Assembly: GCA_003151775.1 (NCBI GenBank)
Contig: PLYK01000060.1
Location: forward strand, 11,802 to 63,624
Origin: Geobacter sp.
GTDB taxonomy: Bacteria; Desulfobacterota; Desulfuromonadia; Geobacterales; Pseudopelobacteraceae
Reading direction: 5' to 3'
DNA: 51,823 nt
The notes under the pieces are model-generated. The model made no database searches and was not told where the DNA came from. It saw only the letters and a list, made by a program, of their open reading frames with translations. The translations under genes were made by a program, and so were the position numbers. Below are positions 1 through 7,081 of the stretch, in pieces; position 1 is the stretch's first letter; every line of letters starts with the position of its first letter.

Positions 1-65
1 GCTACGTCGAGGATTTTGTGATTGAGCTGCGGTCAAAGATGGCCGGAAGATGAGATGCAAGATGT

Positions 66-665
66 TCAAGTTATTGTTGCTAGCCTCCTTAGTGTGGATC
101 GGAGATAGCGTACCAAATAAGGCACGCCAAACATCGCACCAAGGACAATGATCATTGTGGTATTTGGGTCTCGAATGTAAGAGTTCAGGTGCAACGTAGT
201 CAGCGCGATGACGCCAAAATATAGCATGTCACCGGCGATGGCGAAGGCCCAGCCGGTAAGGAAGCCGTGGCCGGCAGCAAGCGCCGTGGCGCGGCCTGTC
301 ATTGGATCCACTCCGAAGGAAATCATTACGAGCGAAAGGGGGCCTGCGCCGGCGCCTCCGAAATGTGCCGTGCTGCGAGCCGTCGCAGCCTTTAGAGCCG
401 CGCCGAAACGAGCCAGAAAGGGGACTCTCCCCATCACCGCAGCAAGAAGCCGAAGGATCGGTTCAAAGGCAAGGGCCAGGAAAATATCGGAAACCAAATA
501 GAGCACTGTGACGATGGGCCAGGCCAAGCCTTTGGCGCTGGCGAGCAAAACACCGGCGGGGATTCCGCCCCCGACAGGAATGATGAATAGCTTCAGCACG
601 GAAAGCATGATGGAGGTTGACTGGCCAGAGCCGAGAATTTGGCTGGACTGCGGGAAAAGGGACAT
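66..665 (-). CDS. Integral membrane protein of unknown function
   Basis: I do not recognise a definite family. The 199-residue product is strongly hydrophobic, with about four to five likely membrane segments (near residues 18-42, 48-75, 110-130, 134-158 and 168-188). A short basic loop near residues 80-98 contains several Ala, Arg and Lys residues. Glycine-rich stretches around residues 30-40 and 100-108 recall small export or permease proteins, but that is a loose impression. The ATG is preceded by a GGAG four bases upstream. Its 3' end lies near the window edge and the next gene, rlpA, is more than 400 bases away, so it is probably transcribed alone. Confidence 0.6.
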   Translation of the reverse strand: MSLFPQSSQILGSGQSTSIMLSVLKLFIIPVGGGIPAGVLLASAKGLAWPIVTVLYLVSDIFLALAFEPILRLLAAVMGRVPFLARFGAALKAATARSTAHFGGAGAGPLSLVMISFGVDPMTGRATALAAGHGFLTGWAFAIAGDMLYFGVIALTTLHLNSYIRDPNTTMIIVLGAMFGVPYLVRYLRSTLRRLATIT

Positions 666-1080
666 GGGACTCCACGTGTGGCGATGACAATTATGAGGTT
701 ATGCTGCAAGTCTGCATGTTGCTATCGTAACAGAGATGGGAGGGGTGGTGTCAACGAAATGTGGAGATCGCTGGCTACCACCCCCGCCCCCTCCTAAACT
801 AGGAGGGGAGGAAAAACGCCCAGATTTTCCCCCTCCTTGATAAGAAGGACCCTCTGGGGCCTAAAGGGACTATTCCAAAATAGTTAATGTTCCAAGGTAC
901 TATCCAGAGAATTGCTGTATTTCTGTAATGCTCTAATTTTTCGTGATATTTCGTGTCTTTCGTGGACCTAAGAGCCGTTTTCAGGTTAATTTATTCCGTC
1001 TTGTACTGTAGCAATGTCAGCCTCCGTCATTTGGGTTTACATATCTATAGCACATCCAAGGTGCATAGTACCTGAGACAC
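666..1080. other. Non-coding stretch with degenerate repeats
   Basis: I see no convincing gene in this gap between the membrane protein and rlpA. It holds a small hairpin at 788-808 (arms CCCCTCCT and AGGAGGGG around a 5-base loop), followed at about 826-845 by a second pyrimidine-rich segment. At 930-968 there is a low-complexity TTCGTG-type segment of a sort common between genes in such genomes. At 1067-1080 a partial copy of a GAGACAC repeat seen elsewhere in the window touches the rlpA stop codon. Confidence 0.5.
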
Positions 1081-1824
1081 TCAATCCAATGCCACCGCAT
1101 ATGATCCTGAAATCAGCTTGTCGGAAGAACGTTCCCGTACTTGCTCTGCCTCTTTCAACGACGCATAGTTTCCTGCCCGCACCCTGTAGTAAAGGGTCCC
1201 GTTTACAACCGCCTCTTTGATGGAGGCGACACCGAATCGTTGCCTTACATCATCAGCCATCCTATGGGCGTTTTCCAACTTGCTGAAGGCGCCCACCTGG
1301 ATGCCGAACGAGCCTCTGTCATAGCTCGATGGGGCTCGATATGCCTTCTTGTCATGAACAGATTCGTCGAGATATCCAAGTGCTTCAATTCTTACCGAAA
1401 CAGTACCGTTTTCGATAAGTCCGATTTCTTTGGCCGCGGAATAGGAGAGATCAATGATTCGTCCGGTTACAAAAGGGCCTCGATCATTAATCCTAACTAC
1501 TGTTTCGAGGCCATTATTACGGTTACGCACTTTTACATATACCCCAAGCGGCAATGTCTTGTGAGCCGCAGTCATTGCATACATATCGTAAGAATCACCG
1601 TTGCTTGTCGTCTTGCCATGAAAATCGCTGCCGTACCAACTTGCAATGCCTGACTGCACAAAACCTTCGTGGCTGGAAAGCGGTTCATAGAGCTCGCCGT
1701 TTATTGTATAAGGCTTCTGGCCTTTGCGAGGCGACGATGAGTCGGTACGATACGCGTACTTCCCATTGCCACCGCAGGAGGCCAAAAGGATAAAGAAAAT
1801 CAATGCCACAATGATCTTGAACAT
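1081..1824 (-). CDS. rlpA: RlpA-like septal lipoprotein with SPOR domain
   Basis: This is a lipoprotein of the rare lipoprotein A family. Members bind denuded peptidoglycan at division sites, and some are lytic transglycosylases. With the ATG at 1824 the protein begins with a short signal peptide ending in the lipobox L-A-S-C. A double-psi beta-barrel domain follows (GIASWYG, then INDRGPF and GRIIDLSYSAA, which contain the family's conserved D-R-G-P and D-L-S motifs). The last 75 residues form a SPOR domain (FGIQVGAFS ... YYRVRAGNY). Upstream alternative starts are GTG 1839 and ATG 1830; ATG 1824 has an AGGA a few bases before it. Whether it is enzymatically active cannot be told from sequence. 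It appears to be a single-gene unit. Confidence 0.88.
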   Translation of the reverse strand: MFKIIVALIFFILLASCGGNGKYAYRTDSSSPRKGQKPYTINGELYEPLSSHEGFVQSGIASWYGSDFHGKTTSNGDSYDMYAMTAAHKTLPLGVYVKVRNRNNGLETVVRINDRGPFVTGRIIDLSYSAAKEIGLIENGTVSVRIEALGYLDESVHDKKAYRAPSSYDRGSFGIQVGAFSKLENAHRMADDVRQRFGVASIKEAVVNGTLYYRVRAGNYASLKEAEQVRERSSDKLISGSYAVALD

Positions 1825-1855
1825 ATGCATCCTGTTCACCGACTGTGGGTATTTT

Positions 1856-1880
1856 GGGGTCGTGTCTCAGGCACGACCCC
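1856..1880. repeat. Palindrome upstream of rlpA (GTCGTGTCTCA family)
   Basis: A perfect 9-bp inverted repeat (GGGGTCGTG / CACGACCCC) encloses TCTCAGG just upstream of rlpA. The GTCGTGTCTCA core recurs in a larger palindrome at 7082-7132, and a fragment (ACCTGAGACAC) lies at 1071-1081. It could act as a transcription terminator-like hairpin, but it has no T-run. I take it as a dispersed palindromic repeat. Confidence 0.65.
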
Positions 1881-1919
1881 TCATTACAGTTCTCTCTTTA
1901 TAACCATTTATCACTGATT

Positions 1920-2407
1920 TCAAGTATAAATAGGTATAATCGAAGATAGCCCGATTGGGACAAGATAAAGAATCGCCAACGTCATGCTTTTCCGCAGTTC
2001 GGCAGCGGCTTCTTCAGCTCGTTCAAGAAGGTATTTCAGGTCAAGGCAGACCTGGATGCGATGAACGCAGGGAATATCGGCAACAGGTTTTACACCATAG
2101 AAGATGTCGTGGTCTTTCGGGATGATCAGCCAGACATTGGCTCCTGAGGTGTTCTCCCGGAAGCCGAGCTGTTCAAGGATATGCGTGTCCGGCCACTCCT
2201 TGAGGTAGACACTCACGGTGCGAAATGCGGCAAACAGGTATACAACCATGCCGCACCCAGACCGGTAGCGGCATGATCGGCAGAAAGACCGTTCAGGGTG
2301 CTGCTGATCTTCCCCTGTATCTCTTCCCCGGAGCGTACGGCCACATGGCCGCGAATGATCTCATGTTCGTGGAAAATTACAGGGACATACCTATTTTCTG
2401 ACTTCAT
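1920..2407 (-). pseudogene. Frameshifted type IV TA AbiEi-like antitoxin remnant
   Basis: Two overlapping minus-strand frames make one recognisable protein fragment. The first (from 2407) ends with AATGLGAAWLYT. The second (from about 2249) continues with FAAFRTVSVYL, then GANVWLIIPKD, and an RIQVCLDLKYLLERAEEAA stretch. Read together they match my recollection of the C-terminal half of AbiEi-family (COG4861-like) regulators. The frame changes near 2240, where a 1-base loss or 2-base gain would join WLYT to FAAFRTV. The winged-helix N-terminus expected of the family is missing. Both ends coincide with AATAGGTAT-type repeat sequence (2381-2430 and 1928-1940), so repeat insertion probably truncated the gene. 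Confidence 0.7.
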
Positions 2408-2430
2408 TTTTTAATTGGTATGGTATCCCT
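2381..2430. repeat. TACCTATT / AATAGGTA palindromic repeat, copy 1
   Basis: The left arm AGGGACATACCTATT (2381-2395) and right arm AATTGGTATGGTATCCCT (2413-2430) form an imperfect inverted repeat. It includes the start codon of the AbiEi-like remnant. The same family appears as a complete palindrome at 6052-6105 and as single arms at 1928-1940 and 4714-4730. Such GGGACACCATAC-type palindromes resemble REP sequences mobilised by REP-associated tyrosine transposases. No transposase gene is in the window. Confidence 0.65.
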
Positions 2431-2585
2431 CAATTATTCGTTCCTCAATTACTCCTGACCTGCCGGGCGGTTTAATGCCCGGTCAAGGTCTGTGCCCTTG
2501 TTGGCCTCTCGTTGGTTCCGTAGTTCCGTGAATAGGGATCGGCCTTCGCCTGAAATTGGGTCCTCCGCGTGCTGGAATCCAGATT

Positions 2586-2699
2586 CTACGGAGCTTTTTT
2601 CGGTTGCTTATCCTGCTTCTTCTTTTCCTCTTGATCCTTTTTGACTATTTTCTGTTTCTCATCCTTGTCCTTATCCTTTTTCCCACCTTTGTCTCCCAT
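2586..2699 (-). CDS. Small lysine-rich basic peptide, 37 residues
   Basis: This short gene encodes a peptide starting MGDKGGKKDKDKDEKQK and ending QPKKAP. It is almost entirely Lys, Asp, Glu and Gln. A clear AAGGAG ribosome-binding site lies seven bases before the ATG. Similar tiny Lys-rich proteins are annotated as hypothetical in several proteobacteria, to my recollection. No function is established that I know of; the composition suggests a disordered nucleic-acid- or polyanion-binding peptide. The complementary strand has a hydrophobic open frame that is only a shadow of this Lys-rich sequence. Confidence 0.65.
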   Translation of the reverse strand: MGDKGGKKDKDKDEKQKIVKKDQEEKKKQDKQPKKAP

Positions 2700-2833
2700 T
2701 GTCCGGCTCCTTTCCGTTTGCATTCGTTGTGTTGCCATGAGGAGTGTAGCCATACGGCTAGATACTATTTTTATGCTGGTGAAGGCCTTCAGATGATTAT
2801 ACCAGATTTATTTATCTATAAGTTTTTTACCCG

Positions 2834-3763
2834 TCACAGCCCCCGGAGGGTTTCCAGCCATTCCTGAATGAAGAGATCGATATACTCCCGGCTGACGGCG
2901 CTCGAATGTGGCGTGATAACCGCGTTTTTCCTCCCCCAGAGCGGCGAAGAGGGAGGTAGCGGCTCCTCTGCAAAGACATCCAGGGCGGCACCCGCAAGGG
3001 GGCCATTCTCCAGGGCTGTTACCAGGTCCTCCTCCCGGTAACAATTGCCGCGTCCCAGGTTATACAGGTAGGCCCCCGGCTTCATGGCAATGAAGTGCCG
3101 CGCGGTGAGAATACCGTCGGTTTCCTTTCCACCCGGCAGAACCAGGACAACGTGATCGGCGTAAGGGAGTTCCTCTTCCAACCGGTCGAACGTGATCATC
3201 CGGTCGATGCCGGTGGTTTCCGCCGATCCGGCCAGATTGCGTTTGACGCCGGTTACGTGCGCTCCAAAAGCCTTCAGCAATCCTGCCATCGACAGCCCGA
3301 GCGATCCGCAGCCTATTATCATCACCCGCTGGCTGAAGAGCGCCACGCAATCGCTATAGCCCAAGCGCCCCCAGACCCGGTTGTTTTGATCATCGAGCGA
3401 GGTGCCGATGCGCCGGTTGAAAAAAAGCATCATCGAGAGGAGGCTTTCGCGCATGATCCGGCCGTGGAAGCTCCCGTAGATGGTCTTCACCCGGCCGGAC
3501 GGATCTTCCGCAATCCAGTCGTGCCCGGCCGCGGGGGTAAACAGCACCTTAAGCCTGGAGGCCCGTTCGTACCAGTCGTGCTTGAATACCCACACCAAGG
3601 CACATTCGGCTTCGGGGAGCTTCTCCATAAAGTCGCCGTTCCCCTCGGCGACGATAATACGCGTCTCCGGTAGAGCCTCTCGAATCTGATCGACATGGCG
3701 TGATTTGAGCGTGAAGGCGTCCATGCTGTTGTGAAGATGGATCAGGAGATTGTTTATTTTCAT
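2834..3763 (-). CDS. D-isomer-specific 2-hydroxyacid dehydrogenase
   Basis: This is an NAD(P)-dependent oxidoreductase of the D-2-hydroxyacid dehydrogenase superfamily, 309 residues. The dinucleotide-binding motif IIGCGSLGLSMA lies near residue 150. The family's catalytic region is visible as LYNLGRGNCY (around residue 236), AALDVFAEEPLP (around 260) and NAVITPHSSA (around 283, with the catalytic His). The N-terminal half is a divergent catalytic domain, so the substrate cannot be assigned. Relatives reduce 2-oxoacids such as glyoxylate, hydroxypyruvate or phosphonopyruvate-like compounds. It stands alone on the edge of the accessory island. Confidence 0.88.
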   Translation of the reverse strand: MKINNLLIHLHNSMDAFTLKSRHVDQIREALPETRIIVAEGNGDFMEKLPEAECALVWVFKHDWYERASRLKVLFTPAAGHDWIAEDPSGRVKTIYGSFHGRIMRESLLSMMLFFNRRIGTSLDDQNNRVWGRLGYSDCVALFSQRVMIIGCGSLGLSMAGLLKAFGAHVTGVKRNLAGSAETTGIDRMITFDRLEEELPYADHVVLVLPGGKETDGILTARHFIAMKPGAYLYNLGRGNCYREEDLVTALENGPLAGAALDVFAEEPLPPSSPLWGRKNAVITPHSSAVSREYIDLFIQEWLETLRGL

Positions 3764-3845
3764 GGCGCGCTTTTCTCGTTCGTCAACCCATTATTGGATA
3801 ACTGCAAGAGGAAGAATGTAGTGATTCTGGGGCACACATTGGGGT

Positions 3846-4124
3846 CTAGCAAGCGTAGCGGGTGAGAATGATATCGTCTATTTCCCGTCCAGCTCCTGAG
3901 CCAATATCGACCATTTTGCTGACGTCCGCAAAATGGTCCGAAAGCTCATGTCCAGCCGTTTGACAGGAAATCTTGGTCTTGTCGATGACCTGCTCGAAGT
4001 TGCGCCACTGGGTATAACCCAAAAGTCCTTGCAGTTCACGAGCATACCAGTATTCTTCGTCATCAATCTGATGAGCAAACTCTTCGAAATTCTTATGCAG
4101 TTCAATGATGACTTCGTTTTTCAT
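3846..4124 (-). pseudogene. dinD: Truncated dinD (N-terminal third)
   Basis: The 92-residue frame is the beginning of a DinD protein: MKNEVIIELHKNFEEFAHQ, then YWYARELQGLLGY and HFADVSKMVDIGSGAGREI. It stops at RYAC, exactly where family members continue into the YLIAQN region. DinD is an SOS-inducible protein reported to inhibit RecA filament activity in E. coli. The remaining two-thirds are absent, so this is a 3'-truncated copy. It is the last piece in a row of gene fragments and contains a 28-bp palindrome at 3910-3937. A second, full-length and quite divergent DinD lies at 8006-8866. Confidence 0.8.
3910..3937. repeat. Palindrome inside truncated dinD
   Basis: The arms ACCATTTTGC and GCAAAATGGT (10 of 10 paired) flank TGACGTCC, whose inner GACGTC is also self-complementary. 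The palindrome is therefore 28 bp with one mismatched pair. It lies on the codons for D-H-F-A-D-V-S-K-M-V. The intact DinD has a palindrome at the same codons with different, paired bases (8628-8655). Confidence 0.85.
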
Positions 4125-4153
4125 GTCGCCTCCATTGGTTGTAATCCGTCTAT

Positions 4154-4177
4154 CGTTTTGCTGACGTCAGCAAAACG
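4154..4177. repeat. Perfect 24-bp palindrome between hsdS and dinD remnants
   Basis: The left half CGTTTTGCTGAC is followed by its exact complement, centred on GACGTC with no loop. It lies about 30 bases upstream of the dinD fragment start and just after the HsdS stop codon. Its inner 20 bp is a mismatch-free version of the palindrome inside the dinD fragment. There is no T-run, so it does not look like an intrinsic terminator. It could be an operator for a dimeric protein. Confidence 0.8.
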
Positions 4178-4182
4178 TTCCG

Positions 4183-4275
4183 CTACACCTCCACCCGTAT
4201 TTTCCCGGTCAACAACTGCTGCATCAGCCCCTTCTTCTGCTCCCGCAGGGCGTCGAGTTGGGCGCGGAGGATATC
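4183..4275 (-). pseudogene. hsdS: C-terminal remnant of type I restriction subunit S
   Basis: A minus-strand frame without a start codon reads ILRAQLDALREQKKGLMQQ, then LLTGKIRVEV and a stop at 4183-4185. This is the C-terminal coiled-coil tail typical of HsdS, the DNA-specificity subunit of type I restriction-modification enzymes. Everything upstream is replaced by a BRO-family gene fragment in a different frame. Only about 30 residues remain, so the system is dead. It shows that a type I locus once stood here. Confidence 0.75.
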
Positions 4276-4487
4276 ACACTCGCGGTCGGTTTCGAACCGT
4301 GACAATTTGTCACGGTTTCATTGCCTTCTTTTTTCAGCCGCTCTTTCAGCTTCCGCCAATACGCGCCAGGATCGGTACTTGCCGTGAGTACCGCAACAAC
4401 ATCAACGATGGCGAAGTACCATTTTTGCGCACATGCATCCCACTCAGTGCGAACCTGTTTCGATTCGAACAGTTTTACGTTGCTCAT
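4275..4487 (-). pseudogene. Truncated BRO-family N-terminal protein
   Basis: The frame starts with ATG after a GGAG and reads MSNVKLFESKQVRTEWD, then YFAIVDVVAVLTASTDPGA and YWRKLKERLKKEG. This is the N-terminal module of prophage antirepressor/BRO-type proteins often found inside restriction loci. The family resemblance ends after NETVTNCHGSKPTAS, at about 4275. The frame then runs out of register through the HsdS tail to a stop at 4224. The junction is a deletion scar joining two unrelated gene pieces. Confidence 0.75.
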
Positions 4488-4499
4488 ACAACTATCTCC

Positions 4500-4713
4500 T
4501 TAAAGAGAACCATTTCTCGAAAATAAGTAATAGCCGCTACCCATCAGAATAATATGATCCTGCGTGCTAAACTCAACCATCGCCAAGTCATTCTTGATCT
4601 ACCTTCATAATGCGCACGTCGTCTTCCGAAGGCTCCGCTACACCGCCGGGTGGTTGTTGGCAAAAATCAGGGAGGTTGCTTTGCATTTAAGCGCCTCTTC
4701 CACTATCCGAAAA
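4500..4713 (-). pseudogene. radC: Decayed radC fragment (JAB/MPN domain)
   Basis: The minus strand reads RIVEEALKCKATSLIFANNHPA, which corresponds to the RadC metal-site region whose usual motif is HNHPSG. The frame is then broken. It resumes as AEPSEDDVRIMKV in a second frame and DHIILMGSGYYLFS in a third, matching the conserved DHIIIG and FSF end of RadC. At least two frameshifts and one in-frame stop are needed, so it is non-functional. Its upstream edge coincides with the AATAGGTAT-type repeat arm at 4714-4730. Confidence 0.7.
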
Positions 4714-4730
4714 AATAGGTATGATGTCCC
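4714..4730. repeat. Single arm of AATAGGTATG-GTGTCCC repeat
   Basis: The 17 bases match one arm of the palindrome at 6052-6105 with one difference (GATGTCCC against GGTGTCCC). It marks the point where the radC remnant begins, just downstream of the Shedu-like gene. Confidence 0.6.
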
Positions 4731-4765
4731 GAATGGCGCCAATGCCGAGCCGCTGGGATGAATTG

Positions 4766-5920
4766 TTAGGTTTCATACTGTTGAACGATGAACCTGGCGC
4801 GTTCATATAGTTCATCGAAAGTGATGATCTCGGGACTTGTAGTGTTTCGCCTGAATAGTTCGAATGAGCGGTAACGTTCCTGGTTGATGCCGTGGTCACC
4901 GACGAACTCTTGCAGACTGCCTACAACTAAAAATGATTTTGGTGAGTAGTTGAAAGCCTCCTCGCCCGTTGGGTTTCCAACATCGTCCACAAGTGAGAGC
5001 TTATTGCGTATCGTTTCTGTAGCAAGCGCGACCGTGCCCTGTACCTGTGATATGCCACCGGAAAGTTCAGACGAAGGAGCCCAGCAACCTTGGCGATATG
5101 ATTGGCCTTGAAGTAATGGCGTCATGTGGGTTTTGATCTCAACTAAACATATACTTGAGATAACTCCGCGAGTACGAAGCAAGGCATCGACCCTCTTGCC
5201 ATGCTCAGTGACCGTATGCCCGTGTACTACCTGCTCAAGCTTCTTATCATCCAGCCCTGATAGATGAATGTAGCTAAGTCCATAGCCGAAGATCCATGGG
5301 TTCTTCTCAAAGAATCTCTGCCATACTGCTTCATTGGAGCACTGCTTTCTATTCTTTACGTCATTGAAATAAAAGGGGTCTTCAAGGAGCCTTTGGAACA
5401 CCTGCAGTTGGCGTTTGCGAAAGCCAACTGCCACCAAATCATCTTTGGTGATTTCCGAGCGCAAAATCTCTGCAAATAACTCTTGGTTGTCATGAAAAAT
5501 GGCTTGCGCCTGAACGTTTGAGAGAACAATTTTCCGTAGGTCTTCGTCGGTGATTTTCATTGCGCCGCTGTTTTTGAACGGCATAGCCTGTATATGATTT
5601 AGAAACTCAACTAATTTTCCAATCTCGTCGCCGATGAATGAAAAACTGGCGTTATGCGGCTTATTTGATGCTAATGTGTAGCCTTGTATACTGAGAACAA
5701 AGATTCCTCGGTCGTCCTCAAAAAACTTCGCTGTTATGCAAGACTGTGCATTATCCTTATGCCGTAGGACAAGCTCGTCTTTTATCTTAGCGAACGCATA
5801 CGTACACGGTTGTTCAATAAGCTTAGTCGCAATGCGAACCTTGAGTTCAGAATCGTCGAACGAGTCAAGACTGGGACTGATGTAAGTTTTTCCAGCTTTC
5901 GGATTTTGATAGTTGTCCAT
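4766..5920 (-). CDS. sduA: Shedu-type anti-phage nuclease (DUF4263)
   Basis: The product (about 384 residues) matches the Shedu immune nuclease family, single-protein phage-defence systems with a PD-(D/E)XK nuclease domain. Seen in the C-terminal half are a conserved block with FFEKNPWIFGYGL, then KRVDALLRT with the likely metal-binding Asp near residue 245. VEIKT (Glu and Lys of the E-x-K motif) lies near 261. ELSGGISQVQ, PKSFLVVG, SFELFRR and ITFDELYERA follow. The N-terminal 130 residues are variable, as expected for the sensing region. ATG 5920 has a weak GGA before it; TTG 5932 is an alternative start. Codon usage is AT-richer than in the flanking housekeeping genes, consistent with horizontal acquisition. 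Confidence 0.85.
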   Translation of the reverse strand: MDNYQNPKAGKTYISPSLDSFDDSELKVRIATKLIEQPCTYAFAKIKDELVLRHKDNAQSCITAKFFEDDRGIFVLSIQGYTLASNKPHNASFSFIGDEIGKLVEFLNHIQAMPFKNSGAMKITDEDLRKIVLSNVQAQAIFHDNQELFAEILRSEITKDDLVAVGFRKRQLQVFQRLLEDPFYFNDVKNRKQCSNEAVWQRFFEKNPWIFGYGLSYIHLSGLDDKKLEQVVHGHTVTEHGKRVDALLRTRGVISSICLVEIKTHMTPLLQGQSYRQGCWAPSSELSGGISQVQGTVALATETIRNKLSLVDDVGNPTGEEAFNYSPKSFLVVGSLQEFVGDHGINQERYRSFELFRRNTTSPEIITFDELYERARFIVQQYET

Positions 5921-6051
5921 CTCATTATCCAATTAAGTACTTTTTGAAAGGTAATTATGGCTGTTATTGATTCTTTAACGTCTTATTGAATAATTTTTTA
6001 TAACTTTATTCTATATATGATGTCGTAATATTAAGATCACTAGGTATATTA

Positions 6052-6105
6052 AGGGACACTATACCTATTAATTAGCGTAGTCAGAAAAATAGGTATGGTG
6101 TCCCT
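6052..6105. repeat. TACCTATT / AATAGGTA palindromic repeat, complete copy
   Basis: The arms AGGGACACTATACCTATT (6052-6069) and AATAGGTATGGTGTCCCT (6088-6105) pair with one mismatch around an 18-base spacer. It sits in the gap between the TIR-like and Shedu-like genes. The arrangement resembles REP-type palindromes of the GGGACACCATAC class. It could also serve as a hairpin terminator for the TIR-like gene. Confidence 0.75.
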
Positions 6106-6155
6106 GTATTTCCTGTATTTTAGTGTCCATGTATTTTCTTTCATCATACGCCCCA

Positions 6156-6890
6156 TCATTTTAACGCCCTTAAAAGTATTGTAATATCATCACTACTCAC
6201 AACTTCCAAATTCCACCTTTTGGCCGCTTGCTCAAAAACCTGCTCTACAAGCTTCTTTGGTAGATTTGTTTCACTTGCAACATGCGAGAAATGGTATAAC
6301 TCCTTTTCCCCAACCTCGATTGCATCTTGCTGACCTAGCCATTTCTCTAAGATTTTTAGTGCATCATTTTTATCAATTATTTCTTCTTCAGTTGAGCTTT
6401 CTGATGAACAAATCATTTCCAACTCTTTACTTCTTGTTCCTATTCGATGCAAAACCTTCCTTATTTTGTTGCTTGCTGGTCCTAGGGAAGCAACCAAATT
6501 TCCGTCGATTCTTTTGGCTTCATAAGTGCCCGGTGTCATGCCGAGTAAATCTGTAGGCAAATGAAAATCCTCAAAACCTCTAGGAATCAAAATAAAACAT
6601 CTTTCTTTGCCAAGATGACCAATAAACAGACCCAGTTCGAAAATAACGTTATCTCTGGCAGTTAAAAATTCCTTACCGCGTATTTTTATCACATCATCGG
6701 GAGCAAATACAAATACACCAAAGTCAGCTTTTTCAAGATTATCTACTAAAGAATCAAGGGCATATTTTGAAAGATCAAAAATACCTTGAGTCCAAACTGT
6801 TACCTCTGCATCGTGCTCAAGGTTTTCTTGAATCCCATATGCTGTTTCTAAGCTCTCTATTGATGAACCTACAAAAAGACTTGGTTTCAT
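6156..6890 (-). CDS. TIR-like nucleotide-binding protein (CAP12/PycTIR type)
   Basis: The first 125 residues match the TIR-like nucleotide-binding domain found in CBASS and Pycsar effectors, which degrade NAD+ after binding a cyclic-nucleotide signal. Motifs seen are MKPSLFVGSSIE at the start, a VTVWTQGIFDLS stretch, and ARDNVIFELGLFIG with the conserved, probably catalytic Glu at about residue 85. LGKERCFILIPRG and DLLGMTPGTYE follow. The C-terminal 90 residues are charged and helical (KNDALKILEKWLGQQ, then LVEQVFEQAAKRWNLEV) and are not a known cyclic-nucleotide domain that I can recognise. No cyclase or CD-NTase gene lies nearby. It may be a self-contained defence protein sensing its trigger through the C-terminal region, but this is inference. 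Confidence 0.8.
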   Translation of the reverse strand: MKPSLFVGSSIESLETAYGIQENLEHDAEVTVWTQGIFDLSKYALDSLVDNLEKADFGVFVFAPDDVIKIRGKEFLTARDNVIFELGLFIGHLGKERCFILIPRGFEDFHLPTDLLGMTPGTYEAKRIDGNLVASLGPASNKIRKVLHRIGTRSKELEMICSSESSTEEEIIDKNDALKILEKWLGQQDAIEVGEKELYHFSHVASETNLPKKLVEQVFEQAAKRWNLEVVSSDDITILLRALK

Positions 6891-7030
6891 TATGGTACCC
6901 TCTCGAATTGAATAACTGTTTGCTAAATATGATGCGCTCGCAAAAAGTCACTGAAGCAATAAAAATGTCTCTAACAGGTGTCGCTTCCCCCTTCGGCAGG
7001 CAACAAAAACGATTACAGCGCAATTCTGGA

Positions 7031-7072
7031 AGCCGTTTTCTTCTCACGGCTGATTTTCTAATTTATAGGAGC
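7031..7072. repeat. Left inverted end of a 966-bp unit
   Basis: A hairpin (AGCCGT ... ACGGCT, 7031-7051) overlaps CTGATTTTCTAATT, then TAT and AGGAGC. The same arrangement, on the opposite strand and without the TAT, occurs at 7952-7996. Together they bound the unknown gene at 7303-7893. Confidence 0.6.
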
Positions 7073-7081
7073 GCATTTGGT

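Noticed and set aside
2463-2482. Hairpin CCGGGC/GCCCGG downstream of the 37-residue gene as a terminator
   Set aside because: The stem is real but short and has no T-run on either strand at the expected place, so I do not call it.
2556-2867. Plus-strand hydrophobic open frame of about 100 codons
   Set aside because: It is the complement of a Lys-rich minus-strand peptide gene with a good ribosome-binding site; poly-Leu/Phe arises from reading Lys codons backwards.
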